Shown one piece after another: positions 1 to 6,941 of a DNA stretch of 9,248 nucleotides (position 1 is the stretch's first letter; every line of letters begins with the position of its first letter). The position numbers and the translations under genes were made by a program. The stretch is from an uncultured Bdellovibrionales bacterium (GTDB lineage Bacteria > Bdellovibrionota > Bdellovibrionia > Bdellovibrionales > UBA1609): contig CALJPJ010000235.1 in assembly GCA_937980625.1 (NCBI GenBank), positions 1 through 9,248 of the forward strand, written 5' to 3'. The notes below the pieces were generated by a model. The model saw only the letters and a list, made by a program, of their open reading frames with translations, ran no database searches and was not told the DNA's origin.

Positions 1-624
1 CTCAGTAAAAGTAGCATTATAATATGCTGGGGCTCCTAAAAATGCCATCACATTGAGCTCTAATGGCATACTTGTGAATAAAGCTCCCGGCCCAGATAAC
101 TTTAAACCAAAAAAACCTAAGCTCTCAGTGAAAGAGCGCTTAGCAATTTCTTCCGTATAATTAACTAAGTTATAAGAAACACCTAAGTAGCGCTGCAAAG
201 CGATAGGTCGGCTCGAACTAGCTCCACCTGCCGCTGGGTCAGCACGATCATCACCACCATACGGGGTAAAAACATCATTGCCTGGAGCTTGCGCACCACT
301 TTCAGTTTGCTTATTTTTAGCTGGAAATAAATCTACATCGGTAACATATCCATACTTACCCTTTTTAATTCTCACTTTATAAAAACTACCTAAACCACCA
401 ATTCCAGGGTATAATTTTTTAGAAGCTCGTATTTTTCTTCCTTTATTTAAATAGGCAATAATTGGAGAATCAAAGTTAGCCACTTTATAGACGGCTGCAC
501 CATCAACTTGCACCACTGCAATTTGAGATTTACGCTTTTTACTCTTTTTAGCATAAACAAAGTCAGCGTTTAAAAAACTAAAAAAAATAGCTAATATTAA
601 TCCTACTTTTATAGAACTTATCAT
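1..624 (-). CDS. Secreted SH3-like domain protein, probable outer-membrane barrel protein (partial, 3' end off window)
   Basis: An open frame of 208 codons runs leftward from ATG 622-624 to the window edge with no stop, so only the N-terminal part is present. An in-frame TAA lies two codons upstream, which makes this the first possible ATG; no good ribosome binding site precedes it. Residues 1-25 form a signal peptide (hydrophobic run 7-18, likely cleavage at VYA|KK). A Lys/Arg-rich stretch (26-32) precedes an SH3b-like segment at about 35-101, containing AAVYK, a hydrophobic core and YGYVTDVDLF. A low-complexity Gly/Ala/Ser/Asp linker (about 102-140) leads to alternating polar/aromatic segments that look like barrel strands. 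By family knowledge, SH3b domains often bind peptidoglycan or act as protein docking modules, so a periplasm-to-outer-membrane protein is inferred. The exact function is unknown. The gene lies 135 nt downstream of a co-directional small membrane protein gene. Confidence 0.75.
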   Translation of the reverse strand, partial: MISSIKVGLILAIFFSFLNADFVYAKKSKKRKSQIAVVQVDGAAVYKVANFDSPIIAYLNKGRKIRASKKLYPGIGGLGSFYKVRIKKGKYGYVTDVDLFPAKNKQTESGAQAPGNDVFTPYGGDDRADPAAGGASSSRPIALQRYLGVSYNLVNYTEEIAKRSFTESLGFFGLKLSGPGALFTSMPLELNVMAFLGAPAYYNATFTE

Positions 625-759
625 GAATTAATTATCTATTTTAGATACTTAAAAGTCCAGAGACTTACACTAGCCTAAATTAAAACTGACTTTAGTAGCT
701 AGGCAATGGTCGAGTTGACTGCCTCTGTGGCCATATCCCCATACTTGATCATAAAAACT
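625..759. other. Intergenic gap between two minus-strand genes
   Basis: This 135-nt gap separates the 760-1170 gene from the SH3/barrel gene. I see no good -35/-10 pair for the minus strand. TAAAAT near 637-642 could be a -10 element but lacks a recognisable -35 element 17 nt upstream. The part around 690-740 is visibly richer in G and C than the flanks. It can form a short imperfect hairpin, GGCA/TGCC plus GTC/GAC, at roughly 702-723. Function unknown. Confidence 0.3.
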
Positions 760-1170
760 TTACCTAGAGTTATCGATGGACTCAGAAGGTAGATTGTTTT
801 TACTATTATTATGTCTGATATGCTCAAATGGATTATTAGCAGCTAATAAGTACTCAGCTGATTCTTTTTTAGTATTTAATATTTTTTGAACTCTTTGCTT
901 AGCTAAGTCGGGAGATCTCACATACAAAACAGGATCAAAGCCACATGAGTTACACTGCACAGATAAGCGCCGCCTCATTTGAATAGCTGTCTCTTGGATA
1001 AACAAAAAAACTGTTATAAATACAAACACCCCTGGATGAAACCCTTGCCAAACAATTAACATTAAAAGAAATGACAGTAATAAGCTATAACCAATATTGA
1101 CTAAATTTAAGTGTTTCTTGGTGTAAGCCTTTCGTCTATGTTTACAGTAAGCGCAATATACTAATTCCAT
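760..1170 (-). CDS. Small two-helix membrane protein with paired CxxC motifs
   Basis: The product is 136 aa and I do not recognise its family. It starts with a CAYC motif (Cys6, Cys9) and a basic stretch (KHRRKAYTKKH), followed by two hydrophobic helices at about 23-42 and 47-64. A basic RRR sequence and a second motif, CNSCGFD (Cys73, Cys76), follow. The C-terminal 55 residues are polar and probably cytoplasmic. The positive-inside rule puts both ends in the cytoplasm, so the helix hairpin would bring the two CxxC pairs together into one four-Cys zinc-ribbon-like site. That geometry is inference. The ATG at 1168-1170 has no strong ribosome binding site. The gene diverges from the 1253 gene across an 82-nt gap and may be co-transcribed with the SH3/barrel gene. 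Zinc binding is likely, but a redox role for the cysteines cannot be excluded. Confidence 0.7.
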   Translation of the reverse strand: MELVYCAYCKHRRKAYTKKHLNLVNIGYSLLLSFLLMLIVWQGFHPGVFVFITVFLFIQETAIQMRRRLSVQCNSCGFDPVLYVRSPDLAKQRVQKILNTKKESAEYLLAANNPFEHIRHNNSKNNLPSESIDNSR

Positions 1171-1252
1171 CTAACTATAGTTTCGCTCTTTTTTTATAAA
1201 AAACATAGACCAGGTTTTGCTTTTTAGCCTATTTTCAGGACATAATATATAT
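1171..1252. promoter_or_regulatory. Divergent intergenic region, probable promoters
   Basis: Genes point away from both ends of this 82-nt AT-rich gap, so promoters for both should lie here. On the minus strand TATAGT (1174-1179) is a -10 candidate, but it lies only 3 nt from the ATG and would give a nearly leaderless transcript. On the plus strand TATAAA (1195-1200) is a -10 candidate with no clear -35 element. TAATAT (1243-1248) is too close to the plus-strand ATG. The region is inferred from gene layout more than from strong boxes. Confidence 0.35.
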
Positions 1253-1843
1253 ATGAAAAATTTAATTTTATACTCAAGCTTATTTATTTTATTTATTTCA
1301 CAAACATCACTAGCAAATAGTCCTGCTGAAGAAAGTTATCAAAGTTATAATGATATTGTTAGCGGACTACAAAGTGAGCTACGAACTAAACAAAAAACTA
1401 AAACCCAAAAATTATTGCTGAGTTCTTATAGCCTTGCTGCCGGCCTGACTAGTCATATTCATAAAATAAATAAAAAATCAAAAAATATTCTCGGTTTCGG
1501 TTTAGAGCTTGGAGTCTATAATTTTTTAATGCTGCCTGTTAAATTTAAACTGGAGTATGCCTCTGGGAGTAGTCTCAAAAATTTACTTTTTAAAGCTAAA
1601 ACTGACTATTCTATTTATAGATATAACTTAATGGATTTAAAAGTCGGTCTCGCAGCAGGGCTGGGCACTTATCGCTTAAGCTCATCTGACTTTACTAGTT
1701 TATTTTTAACTCCTTCAATAGCTGGTTTTTATCAAATTAATAAGTCTTTAGATGTAAACTTGAATTTAGCATATTCGTTTCATGCCAAAGATGAGGTCTC
1801 TAGCCACCTCAGCCCATCAGTTAACCTAGTCACATACTTCTAA
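1253..1843 (+). CDS. Secreted small beta-barrel-like outer-membrane protein
   Basis: I chose ATG 1253 (196 aa) over an upstream in-frame TTG at 1217. From ATG 1253 the protein begins with a textbook signal peptide, MKN followed by a hydrophobic core, with likely cleavage after residue 21 at SLA|NS; the longer form would bury it. AGGA at 1237-1240 is a somewhat distant ribosome binding site. After cleavage come a polar, probably helical stretch (about 22-52) and then alternating amphipathic strands rich in Gly, Tyr, Phe and Leu to the end. The final residue is Phe (VNLVTYF), as in many outer-membrane barrels recognised by the BAM machinery. The length would suit an eight-strand barrel. No specific family is recognised, so function is unknown. 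It leads a plus-strand set with only 4 nt to the next gene. Confidence 0.65.
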   Translation: MKNLILYSSLFILFISQTSLANSPAEESYQSYNDIVSGLQSELRTKQKTKTQKLLLSSYSLAAGLTSHIHKINKKSKNILGFGLELGVYNFLMLPVKFKLEYASGSSLKNLLFKAKTDYSIYRYNLMDLKVGLAAGLGTYRLSSSDFTSLFLTPSIAGFYQINKSLDVNLNLAYSFHAKDEVSSHLSPSVNLVTYF

Positions 1844-1847
1844 GAGC

Positions 1848-2474
1848 ATGTATATTTTTTTTATCGGTATTTTTTTATACTTTATTGCTATTAATTTAAA
1901 GCGTGCCCAAAAAAAAATTTCTTTTTCATTAAAACCTAATTGTCTTATGACTAGATATCCTCTTATATTCATTCCTGGTAAAACTTCATTTTTTTATTGT
2001 TTAAAATATTGGAACAACATTCCTCTTTACCTTAAAGAACACGGCTATGAAGCCTTTGAAGCTCGCTTAAATTGGTTAGCATTTTTTTCCAGAAAAAAAA
2101 GTTTACAGCAATTCATTAGTAAACTTTCTAAAAAACATAAAAAGTTTCACTTAGTCTTTGATCCCAGTGCTATTGCGGACGCTCACTTTATTGAACAACT
2201 AAATTTACCAAGTGTACACAAAATTCATATTTTAACTGATCAAAAATTACCAACAAATAATAATTACCTAAAGATTCAAGTTCATAACTGTATTAATGAT
2301 AATATTCAAACATCTAAAAAAGATTATATCAAAATAGCTCACGATATGTTTACTTTATCACCAGTACTTGTATCATCTCATTTATTAGGCTCTCATTCCG
2401 AAGGAAAAAATTTAACAGTTGAACCCCACATTTTAAATAATATAATTAAAATTGCAGAAAACGATTGGGTTTAA
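1848..2474 (+). CDS. Membrane-anchored alpha/beta-hydrolase-like protein, probably lacking the catalytic serine elbow
   Basis: The product is 208 aa. Residues 1-17 form one N-terminal membrane helix followed by basic residues (KRAQKK), so it looks like an uncleaved anchor. Residues 36-75 resemble the first strand and oxyanion region of bacterial lipases: RYPLIFIPGK stands where RYPIVLVHGL is usual, then Y-W, an IP helix, a leucine and HGYEAFEA. Where the GHSxGG nucleophile elbow should follow, about 102-111, it reads LVFDPSAIAD, so the Gly-x-Ser-x-Gly pattern is absent. A late His (in VEPHIL) sits about where the catalytic His would be. The resemblance is read by eye; the loss of the elbow suggests a non-catalytic relative or a different activity. 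The start follows the previous stop by 4 nt with AAGAG just before ATG. It is very AT-rich with long T and A runs. An alternative start at Met34 would remove the anchor. Confidence 0.6.
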   Translation: MYIFFIGIFLYFIAINLKRAQKKISFSLKPNCLMTRYPLIFIPGKTSFFYCLKYWNNIPLYLKEHGYEAFEARLNWLAFFSRKKSLQQFISKLSKKHKKFHLVFDPSAIADAHFIEQLNLPSVHKIHILTDQKLPTNNNYLKIQVHNCINDNIQTSKKDYIKIAHDMFTLSPVLVSSHLLGSHSEGKNLTVEPHILNNIIKIAENDWV

Positions 2475-2475
2475 A

Positions 2476-3087
2476 ATGGCTATTGATCAAGTAAAAAAAG
2501 AAATTAGTGATATTATAAAATATCTTTTTGAATTTTATAAACACCCGTCTCAATCAATTAAAAAAGTTCCTCACTGGAGCTGGTTAAGTCTCTTTGTTTT
2601 AATTTTTATATTTGCCTCAATCACAGGAGTCTTAAGAGGACTTTTCTCAGCAAGCTTATTAAAATCCATTGTTGGCTTTATATTTCTGCCCATTTCTGCT
2701 TATATCTCTATTTTTCTTGTCGCCTCATTATTGTACTTTTTAATTGTAGTTTTTCAAAACAGAAACCTGAACTTCAAACGCTTGACCACTTTAGTCTTTA
2801 TAACTCTCATACCAACTTTAACTATGTACGTTGTTTCACTAATACATCCACTTATTACTATTATTGGGATCACTGCTAGTTTTATTCTTCTTAGCCTGGG
2901 TCTTTATAACCGTTTTCAATTGAATAAAAAGTTTATTCAAATTGTTTTAACAATAAGTTATTTTATACTTATTGGGTCTTGGTTAATTCAATATACAAAC
3001 ATCAACCCCATGAGCCAAAAAAATGAAACGCTCATTGAAATGAACTTAAAAAGTCAAAAGATACTTGAACAAGAAATGTCCAATTGA
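2476..3087 (+). CDS. Yip1-domain-like integral membrane protein
   Basis: I chose ATG 2476 (203 aa), one base after the preceding stop. An in-frame TTG at 2452 would overlap the upstream gene and adds nothing recognisable. An amphipathic N-terminus with FEFYKHPSQSIKK (about 18-30) precedes five hydrophobic segments at about 35-53, 69-93, 103-123, 125-143 and 153-172. The polar tail of about 30 residues has a helical, charged end. An N-terminal 'aromatic-x-x-P' amphipathic stretch followed by five helices is the layout of the bacterial YIP1 family, whose biochemical role in bacteria is mostly unknown. The assignment rests on architecture, not on a profile match. Coupling to the two upstream genes suggests one envelope-related transcript. 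It is the last gene before the convergent M16 peptidase gene. Confidence 0.6.
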   Translation: MAIDQVKKEISDIIKYLFEFYKHPSQSIKKVPHWSWLSLFVLIFIFASITGVLRGLFSASLLKSIVGFIFLPISAYISIFLVASLLYFLIVVFQNRNLNFKRLTTLVFITLIPTLTMYVVSLIHPLITIIGITASFILLSLGLYNRFQLNKKFIQIVLTISYFILIGSWLIQYTNINPMSQKNETLIEMNLKSQKILEQEMSN

Positions 3088-3089
3088 CT

Positions 3090-3108
3090 TAACCTAGTTA
3101 TTTTTTTT
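3090..3108 (+). terminator. Weak terminator-like hairpin after the Yip1-like gene
   Basis: TAAC (3090-3093), loop CTA and GTTA (3097-3100) are followed directly by eight T residues (3101-3108). The T-tract is good but the stem is only four base pairs with one G-C pair, so intrinsic termination is doubtful. It lies just past the plus-strand stop, in the 63-nt gap between convergent genes. Confidence 0.3.
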
Positions 3109-3150
3109 GACTGAAGTTCAGATCGTATTATTTGCATTTAAAAATAAAAT

Positions 3151-4434
3151 TTAAATAAGTGAAAAAACTTTATCTTGTGTACTCTTATCTGCCTTACCAA
3201 GTAATAGACAACCTGCTTTAGAAAAATCAAAATACTCACTAACAAACTTTTTAACAGTATCAGTAGATACTTTTTCAATTTCAGCGACCACATGATCAAC
3301 CGGCCTATACTCTTGAAATACCATTTCATTAACAGCTAATGAGTTCATGCGATTTTCTATATCATCAGCCCCTAACATAATCTGCCCTCGAACTTGTCTT
3401 TTATAAAAATCAAGTTGTTGATGGCTTATCCCGTTTTTGGTTACGTATTTCAATTCATCAAAAACAATTTTAGAAACCTCTTCTAGCTTATCCTCAGAAG
3501 TTCCCACATAAAACATCATAAGACCAGAGTCTGTAAAAGACTGTAAATAACTATAAACTGAGTATGCCAAAGCTCTGTCTTCTCTAATTTTTTGATAAAG
3601 TTGTGAAGTCATCCCGCCGCCGAGCAAAGCATTCACAACATAAGAATCAAACCGATGATTACTTTTAAAAGAGCTACTTGGTAAGCCCATAAGGTAATGA
3701 ACCTGCTCTGTATCTTTACTAAAATGTTGCTTAATGACTTCCATAGTTGGGTTAACACGACTAGAAGTCACTTTTTCTTCCGTCTTACTCATTAAATTTT
3801 TTTCTACAAGCTCAACAACTTCGTCATGGTTGACAGAGCCAGCCACACTGACTACTAAATGCTCAGCCTTATAGCGACTTTTATAAAAATTAAATAATTG
3901 ATCTCTTGTGATTGATTGTAAACTTTGTTCAGTACCAAGTATGGGGTTACTTAAACTATTTCCAGGAAAAGCCTTACCAAAATATAAATCAAAAATATAC
4001 TCTTCAAGATCATCTGCAGACATCAGAATTTCTTGTAAAATAACCTCACGCTCTTTATTAAACTCTTCAGGTTCAAAAGTAGCACTAGATACAAGGTCTG
4101 CTAACACATCCATTGACAAAGCTAAATGCTCTCTTAATGTACAAGAGTGAAAACAAGTGTACTCGCGAGTTGTATAAGCATTTAACTCCCCACCAACAGC
4201 CTCAATAGATTTTACAATCTCATAAGCACTTCTTTTGTGAGTTCCTTTAAATACTAAATGCTCAACAAAATGAGCGGCACCGTTTAAATGTGCTGGCTCA
4301 TCTCTTGAGCCCATATCAATATAAACCCCAGCAGAGGTCGCCCTTGAGTAAGGGTGGTGCTCTGTAACCACCCTCGTGCCATTAGATAATATTGTTTTTT
4401 TAAATTCAGGAATATAATCAAATGCTTTTTGCAT
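3151..4434 (-). CDS. M16 family zinc metallopeptidase (processing-peptidase type)
   Basis: The product is 427 aa, the usual size of single-chain M16B peptidases. The inverted zinc motif HFVEH lies at 55-59, inside GAAHFVEHLVFKGT, and the third ligand Glu is at 135 in EREVILQEI, with the spacing expected for M16. The second half carries GGGMTSQLYQKIRE (272-285) and LAYSVYS (289-295), the conserved Arg/Tyr substrate-binding region. All catalytic parts are present, so it should be active. Relatives are mitochondrial processing peptidase and bacterial PqqL/YmxG-type proteins. There is no signal peptide, so cytoplasmic action on peptides is likely. Three in-frame ATGs exist (4452, 4443, 4434). I chose 4434 because it starts one base after the pnp stop; the upstream ones overlap pnp and none has a clear ribosome binding site. 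Translational coupling to pnp is likely. Gene order pnp-M16 is also known in Firmicutes and several proteobacterial lineages. Confidence 0.93.
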   Translation of the reverse strand: MQKAFDYIPEFKKTILSNGTRVVTEHHPYSRATSAGVYIDMGSRDEPAHLNGAAHFVEHLVFKGTHKRSAYEIVKSIEAVGGELNAYTTREYTCFHSCTLREHLALSMDVLADLVSSATFEPEEFNKEREVILQEILMSADDLEEYIFDLYFGKAFPGNSLSNPILGTEQSLQSITRDQLFNFYKSRYKAEHLVVSVAGSVNHDEVVELVEKNLMSKTEEKVTSSRVNPTMEVIKQHFSKDTEQVHYLMGLPSSSFKSNHRFDSYVVNALLGGGMTSQLYQKIREDRALAYSVYSYLQSFTDSGLMMFYVGTSEDKLEEVSKIVFDELKYVTKNGISHQQLDFYKRQVRGQIMLGADDIENRMNSLAVNEMVFQEYRPVDHVVAEIEKVSTDTVKKFVSEYFDFSKAGCLLLGKADKSTQDKVFSLI

Positions 4435-4435
4435 T

Positions 4436-6544
4436 TTATGCATCAGCACCATCTTTAGGAAGCAATGCTTTTCGACTCAACTTCATACGACCAGCTCTAT
4501 CAACATCTAAAACCTTAACATCAACTGTGTCACCTTCATTAATCACATCAGTCACATTGCGTACTCTTTCATGGGCAAGCTCTGAGATATGTAATAAACC
4601 TGATGTATTAGGTAAAATCTCAACAAATGCACCAAAGTCAGTAACCTTAACAACTTTACCTTTATAAGTGGCACCGACCTCTGGCTCTGCAACGATGTCT
4701 TCAATCATTTTAATAGCTTCTTTAGACTTTTCTGAATCAATAGATGAGATCTGAATTGTACCATCATCTTCAATATTAATTTTAACACCAGTAGCCTCAA
4801 CTATTCCTTTAATAGTTTTTCCACCGCTGCCGATCACTTCACGTACTTTTTCAGGCTTTACTTTAATAGTTAAGATTCGTGGAGCAAACTCAGAAACCTG
4901 GCCTCGAGCCACTGACATAACTTTTTCCATCTCATCTAAAATATGATTACGACCATCTTTGGCCTGGTCTAAAGCTTTTTCAAAAATATCAAAGCTGATG
5001 CTATCAATTTTTAAATCCATTTGAAAGGCAGTGATTCCTTCTCGAGTTCCAGCGACCTTAAAGTCCATATCTCCTAAATGATCTTCATCACCTAAAATAT
5101 CTGTTAAAATTGCTACGTCATCACCTTCTTTAATTAGCCCCATAGCTATTCCAGATACATTTCCTTTAATTGGAACACCAGCATCAAGTAGAGCTAAAGT
5201 TCCTGAACAGACAGTCCCCATTGAACTTGAGCCATTAGACTCCATAACTTCGCCCACAACACGCAACACATAGGGAAAGTCTTCTTGACTTGGAATAACT
5301 GCAGCGAGCGCACGCTCAGCTAAAAAACCATGTCCAGTTTCTCTTCGACTTGTACCACCCATTCGACCAGCTTCACCAACTGAGTATGGAGGAAAATTAT
5401 AGTGAAGCATAAAACTCTTTTTTAAATGCCCATCTAAAGCGTCAATATGTTGAACATCATCAGGAGTTCCTAATGTCACCGTTCCTAAAACTTGAGTTTC
5501 ACCACGAGTAAATAGTGCTGAACCATGTACACGCGGAAGCATCGCTACTTCACAAGCAATTGGACGAACAGTTTTAGTGTCACGACCATCAATACGCTTA
5601 CCTTCTTTAAGGATCATGGCTCTAGCTGTATTATACTTTACATCACCAAAAACTTTACCTAATTCAGAAGATCGAGTGTCTAAAATATCAGACTCAATAT
5701 TTGCTAATAACTCAGTTTTAGCTTCAGACTTAATTTCATCTAACCTAGCATACCTTTCCATTTTATCTTTAATAACTAAGGCTGCACTTACTTTTTCTTG
5801 AACAAAGTCTTTTACTACCTTTTCAAAATCAGCATCAATAGCTGGAACTTCAAAACTAGCTTTCGGCTTATTGCCCGTTTTTTCTCTTAAATTATCTTGA
5901 GCATCAAAAATTGGCGCCATGGCTTTGTGACCAAAAGATACAGCCTCTAGGATTTCAGCTTCAGTTTTAAAGTGAGCTTCACCTTCAACCATTAATATCC
6001 CTTTACGAGTCCCGGCCATAAATAAAGATAAAGTCGCATTATTTAAATCTTCGTAACTTGGGTTAATACAAAGTTGACCGTCAACCTCGGCCACTTGTAT
6101 CGCAGCTGTTGGTCCGCTAAAAGGAGCTGTACTGATATGTAAAGCCGCACTAGCACCTATACTTGCTAAACTATTCGCAGATGTCTTACCATCGTAACTT
6201 AATATAGTTGCAACAATTTGTGTTTCTTTATTGTAGCCTTCAGGAAAGCTGGGTCTGATTGGTCTATCAATTAAACGACAGTTTAATATCGCTTCTCCTG
6301 TTGGTCGACCTTCCCGCTTAAAATATCCACCCGGAATTCTACCTGTGGCATAAAATTTTTCGCTAAACTCAACGGTTAATGGAAAAAAATCTGCTGTTGA
6401 CTCTCTTTTTGATGTAACTGCTGTAACTAAAACAATATTATTACCGCTGGCAACTAATACTGATCCATCAGCTTGTTTTGCCATGCGACCAGTTTCTAGT
6501 GTTATAGTTTGTCCGCCTAGTTCAAAACTCTCTGTTTGTTTCAT
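4436..6544 (-). CDS. pnp: Polyribonucleotide nucleotidyltransferase (PNPase)
   Basis: This 702-aa protein has full family length. It degrades RNA 3'-5' by phosphorolysis, releasing nucleoside diphosphates, and can add heteropolymeric tails; it forms a trimeric ring and often joins the degradosome. Domains in order are RNase PH-like 1 (about 10-145), the helical linker (about 240-315), RNase PH-like 2 (about 325-550), KH (about 555-610, with GSGG at 572-575) and S1 (about 624-692, beginning GATYKGKVVKV). The catalytic/metal cluster GDEDHLGDMDFK (485-496) is intact, with Asp488, Asp494 and Lys496 matching the E. coli residues. FFPLTVEF and GRIPGGYFKREGRP are also conserved. The start is fixed by GGAG at 6551-6554, 6 nt from ATG. 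The gene follows rpsO by 21 nt, the classical rpsO-pnp pair. E. coli pnp is autoregulated through its leader; no such long leader is evident in this gap. Confidence 0.99.
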   Translation of the reverse strand: MKQTESFELGGQTITLETGRMAKQADGSVLVASGNNIVLVTAVTSKRESTADFFPLTVEFSEKFYATGRIPGGYFKREGRPTGEAILNCRLIDRPIRPSFPEGYNKETQIVATILSYDGKTSANSLASIGASAALHISTAPFSGPTAAIQVAEVDGQLCINPSYEDLNNATLSLFMAGTRKGILMVEGEAHFKTEAEILEAVSFGHKAMAPIFDAQDNLREKTGNKPKASFEVPAIDADFEKVVKDFVQEKVSAALVIKDKMERYARLDEIKSEAKTELLANIESDILDTRSSELGKVFGDVKYNTARAMILKEGKRIDGRDTKTVRPIACEVAMLPRVHGSALFTRGETQVLGTVTLGTPDDVQHIDALDGHLKKSFMLHYNFPPYSVGEAGRMGGTSRRETGHGFLAERALAAVIPSQEDFPYVLRVVGEVMESNGSSSMGTVCSGTLALLDAGVPIKGNVSGIAMGLIKEGDDVAILTDILGDEDHLGDMDFKVAGTREGITAFQMDLKIDSISFDIFEKALDQAKDGRNHILDEMEKVMSVARGQVSEFAPRILTIKVKPEKVREVIGSGGKTIKGIVEATGVKINIEDDGTIQISSIDSEKSKEAIKMIEDIVAEPEVGATYKGKVVKVTDFGAFVEILPNTSGLLHISELAHERVRNVTDVINEGDTVDVKVLDVDRAGRMKLSRKALLPKDGADA

Positions 6545-6565
6545 TCATTTCTCCGGGGTGTAGCT

Positions 6566-6835
6566 TTATTTTCTGATTCCTAATTCTTTAATCACTGACA
6601 AATACTTTGGTGCATCTGTTCTTTTCAAATAATCTAAAAGTTTACGACGGCGATTAACCATTCTAATCAAACCACGACGACTGTGATGGTCTTTCTTATT
6701 TTTTTTGAAATGCTCTGTTAGTTGCTTAATTCTAACTGTTAAAATACCAACTTGAACCTCTGAGCTTCCAGTATCTAACTCTGATCTTTTAAAGTGCTTA
6801 ATGATTTGTTCTTTTTCTTCTTTGAGTAATGCCAT
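6566..6835 (-). CDS. rpsO: 30S ribosomal protein S15
   Basis: The product is 89 aa, the standard S15 length. S15 binds the 16S rRNA central-domain three-way junction early in 30S assembly and contributes to a bridge with the 50S subunit. Conserved features include the N-terminal helix (KEQIIKHFKR), TGSSEVQVGILT, the HFKKNKKDHHSRRGL rRNA-binding segment with the usual HH/SRRGL, and the MVNRRRKLLDYLKR helix. A strong GGAGG (6842-6846) sits 6 nt before ATG and settles the start. It is followed by pnp at 21 nt and preceded by a 330-nt non-coding stretch with a promoter candidate. It therefore probably has its own promoter, separate from truB. S15 represses its own mRNA in several bacteria, and the leader here could serve that purpose. 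Confidence 0.99.
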   Translation of the reverse strand: MALLKEEKEQIIKHFKRSELDTGSSEVQVGILTVRIKQLTEHFKKNKKDHHSRRGLIRMVNRRRKLLDYLKRTDAPKYLSVIKELGIRK

Positions 6836-6915
6836 AGTTTACCTCCAAGGGTAGTTAAAAGGTTCACCCCGCAGACCGTCTGACACTTCGGCAAGCAGAG
6901 CTTTTTTTATATATT
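6836..6915 (-). promoter_or_regulatory. rpsO 5' leader with alternative hairpins
   Basis: The RNA upstream of the S15 start can fold in competing ways. The minus-strand CAGA at 6879-6882 can pair with UCUG at 6872-6875, forming a CAGA-loop-UCUG hairpin. It can instead pair with UCUG at 6896-6899, enclosing a CUU-GCCG-AAG stem. Separately, GGGGU (6866-6870) can pair with ACCCU (6848-6852), ending one base before the GGAGG ribosome binding site. Mutually exclusive stems next to the start are what an S15 autoregulatory leader needs. Binding by S15 is inferred from known S15 leaders, not shown by a matched motif. Confidence 0.4.
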
Positions 6916-6921
6916 TTCAAG

Positions 6922-6941
6922 TATTTACCCCTATTTAACCC
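6922..6941. repeat. Tandem 10-bp repeat over the rpsO promoter
   Basis: On the plus strand TATTTACCCC (6922-6931) is followed at once by TATTTAACCC (6932-6941), 9 of 10 bases identical. The unit is about one helical turn and covers the proposed -10 element and half the spacer. It could be a protein-binding site or chance AT-rich similarity. Confidence 0.5.

Noticed and set aside
703..738. Tiny minus-strand open frame starting ATGGCCACAGAGG (11 codons)
   Set aside because: It is too short, has no ribosome binding site and does not stand out from chance.
1217..1252. TTG-initiated N-terminal extension of the barrel-like protein
   Set aside because: It would place 12 residues before a clear signal peptide that starts at ATG 1253.
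2452..2475. TTG-initiated extension of the Yip1-like protein
   Set aside because: It overlaps the previous gene, while ATG 2476 follows that stop directly.
3111..3121. CTGAA-G-TTCAG palindrome between convergent genes as a terminator
   Set aside because: The arms are separated by one base, too few for an RNA hairpin loop, and no T-tract follows on either side. At most it is a DNA dyad.
3138..3329. Minus-strand 63-codon open frame
   Set aside because: It overlaps the 3' end of the M16 peptidase gene in another frame, is dominated by Lys/Leu/Phe from AT-rich sequence and has no recognisable features.
3908..4667. Plus-strand open frames opposite the M16 and pnp genes
   Set aside because: They lie antisense to strongly conserved genes, and their compositions are typical of antisense shadows.
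5577..5801. Plus-strand 74-codon open frame
   Set aside because: It is antisense to the pnp region encoding the helical linker and second RNase PH domain, with no start signal and no family features.
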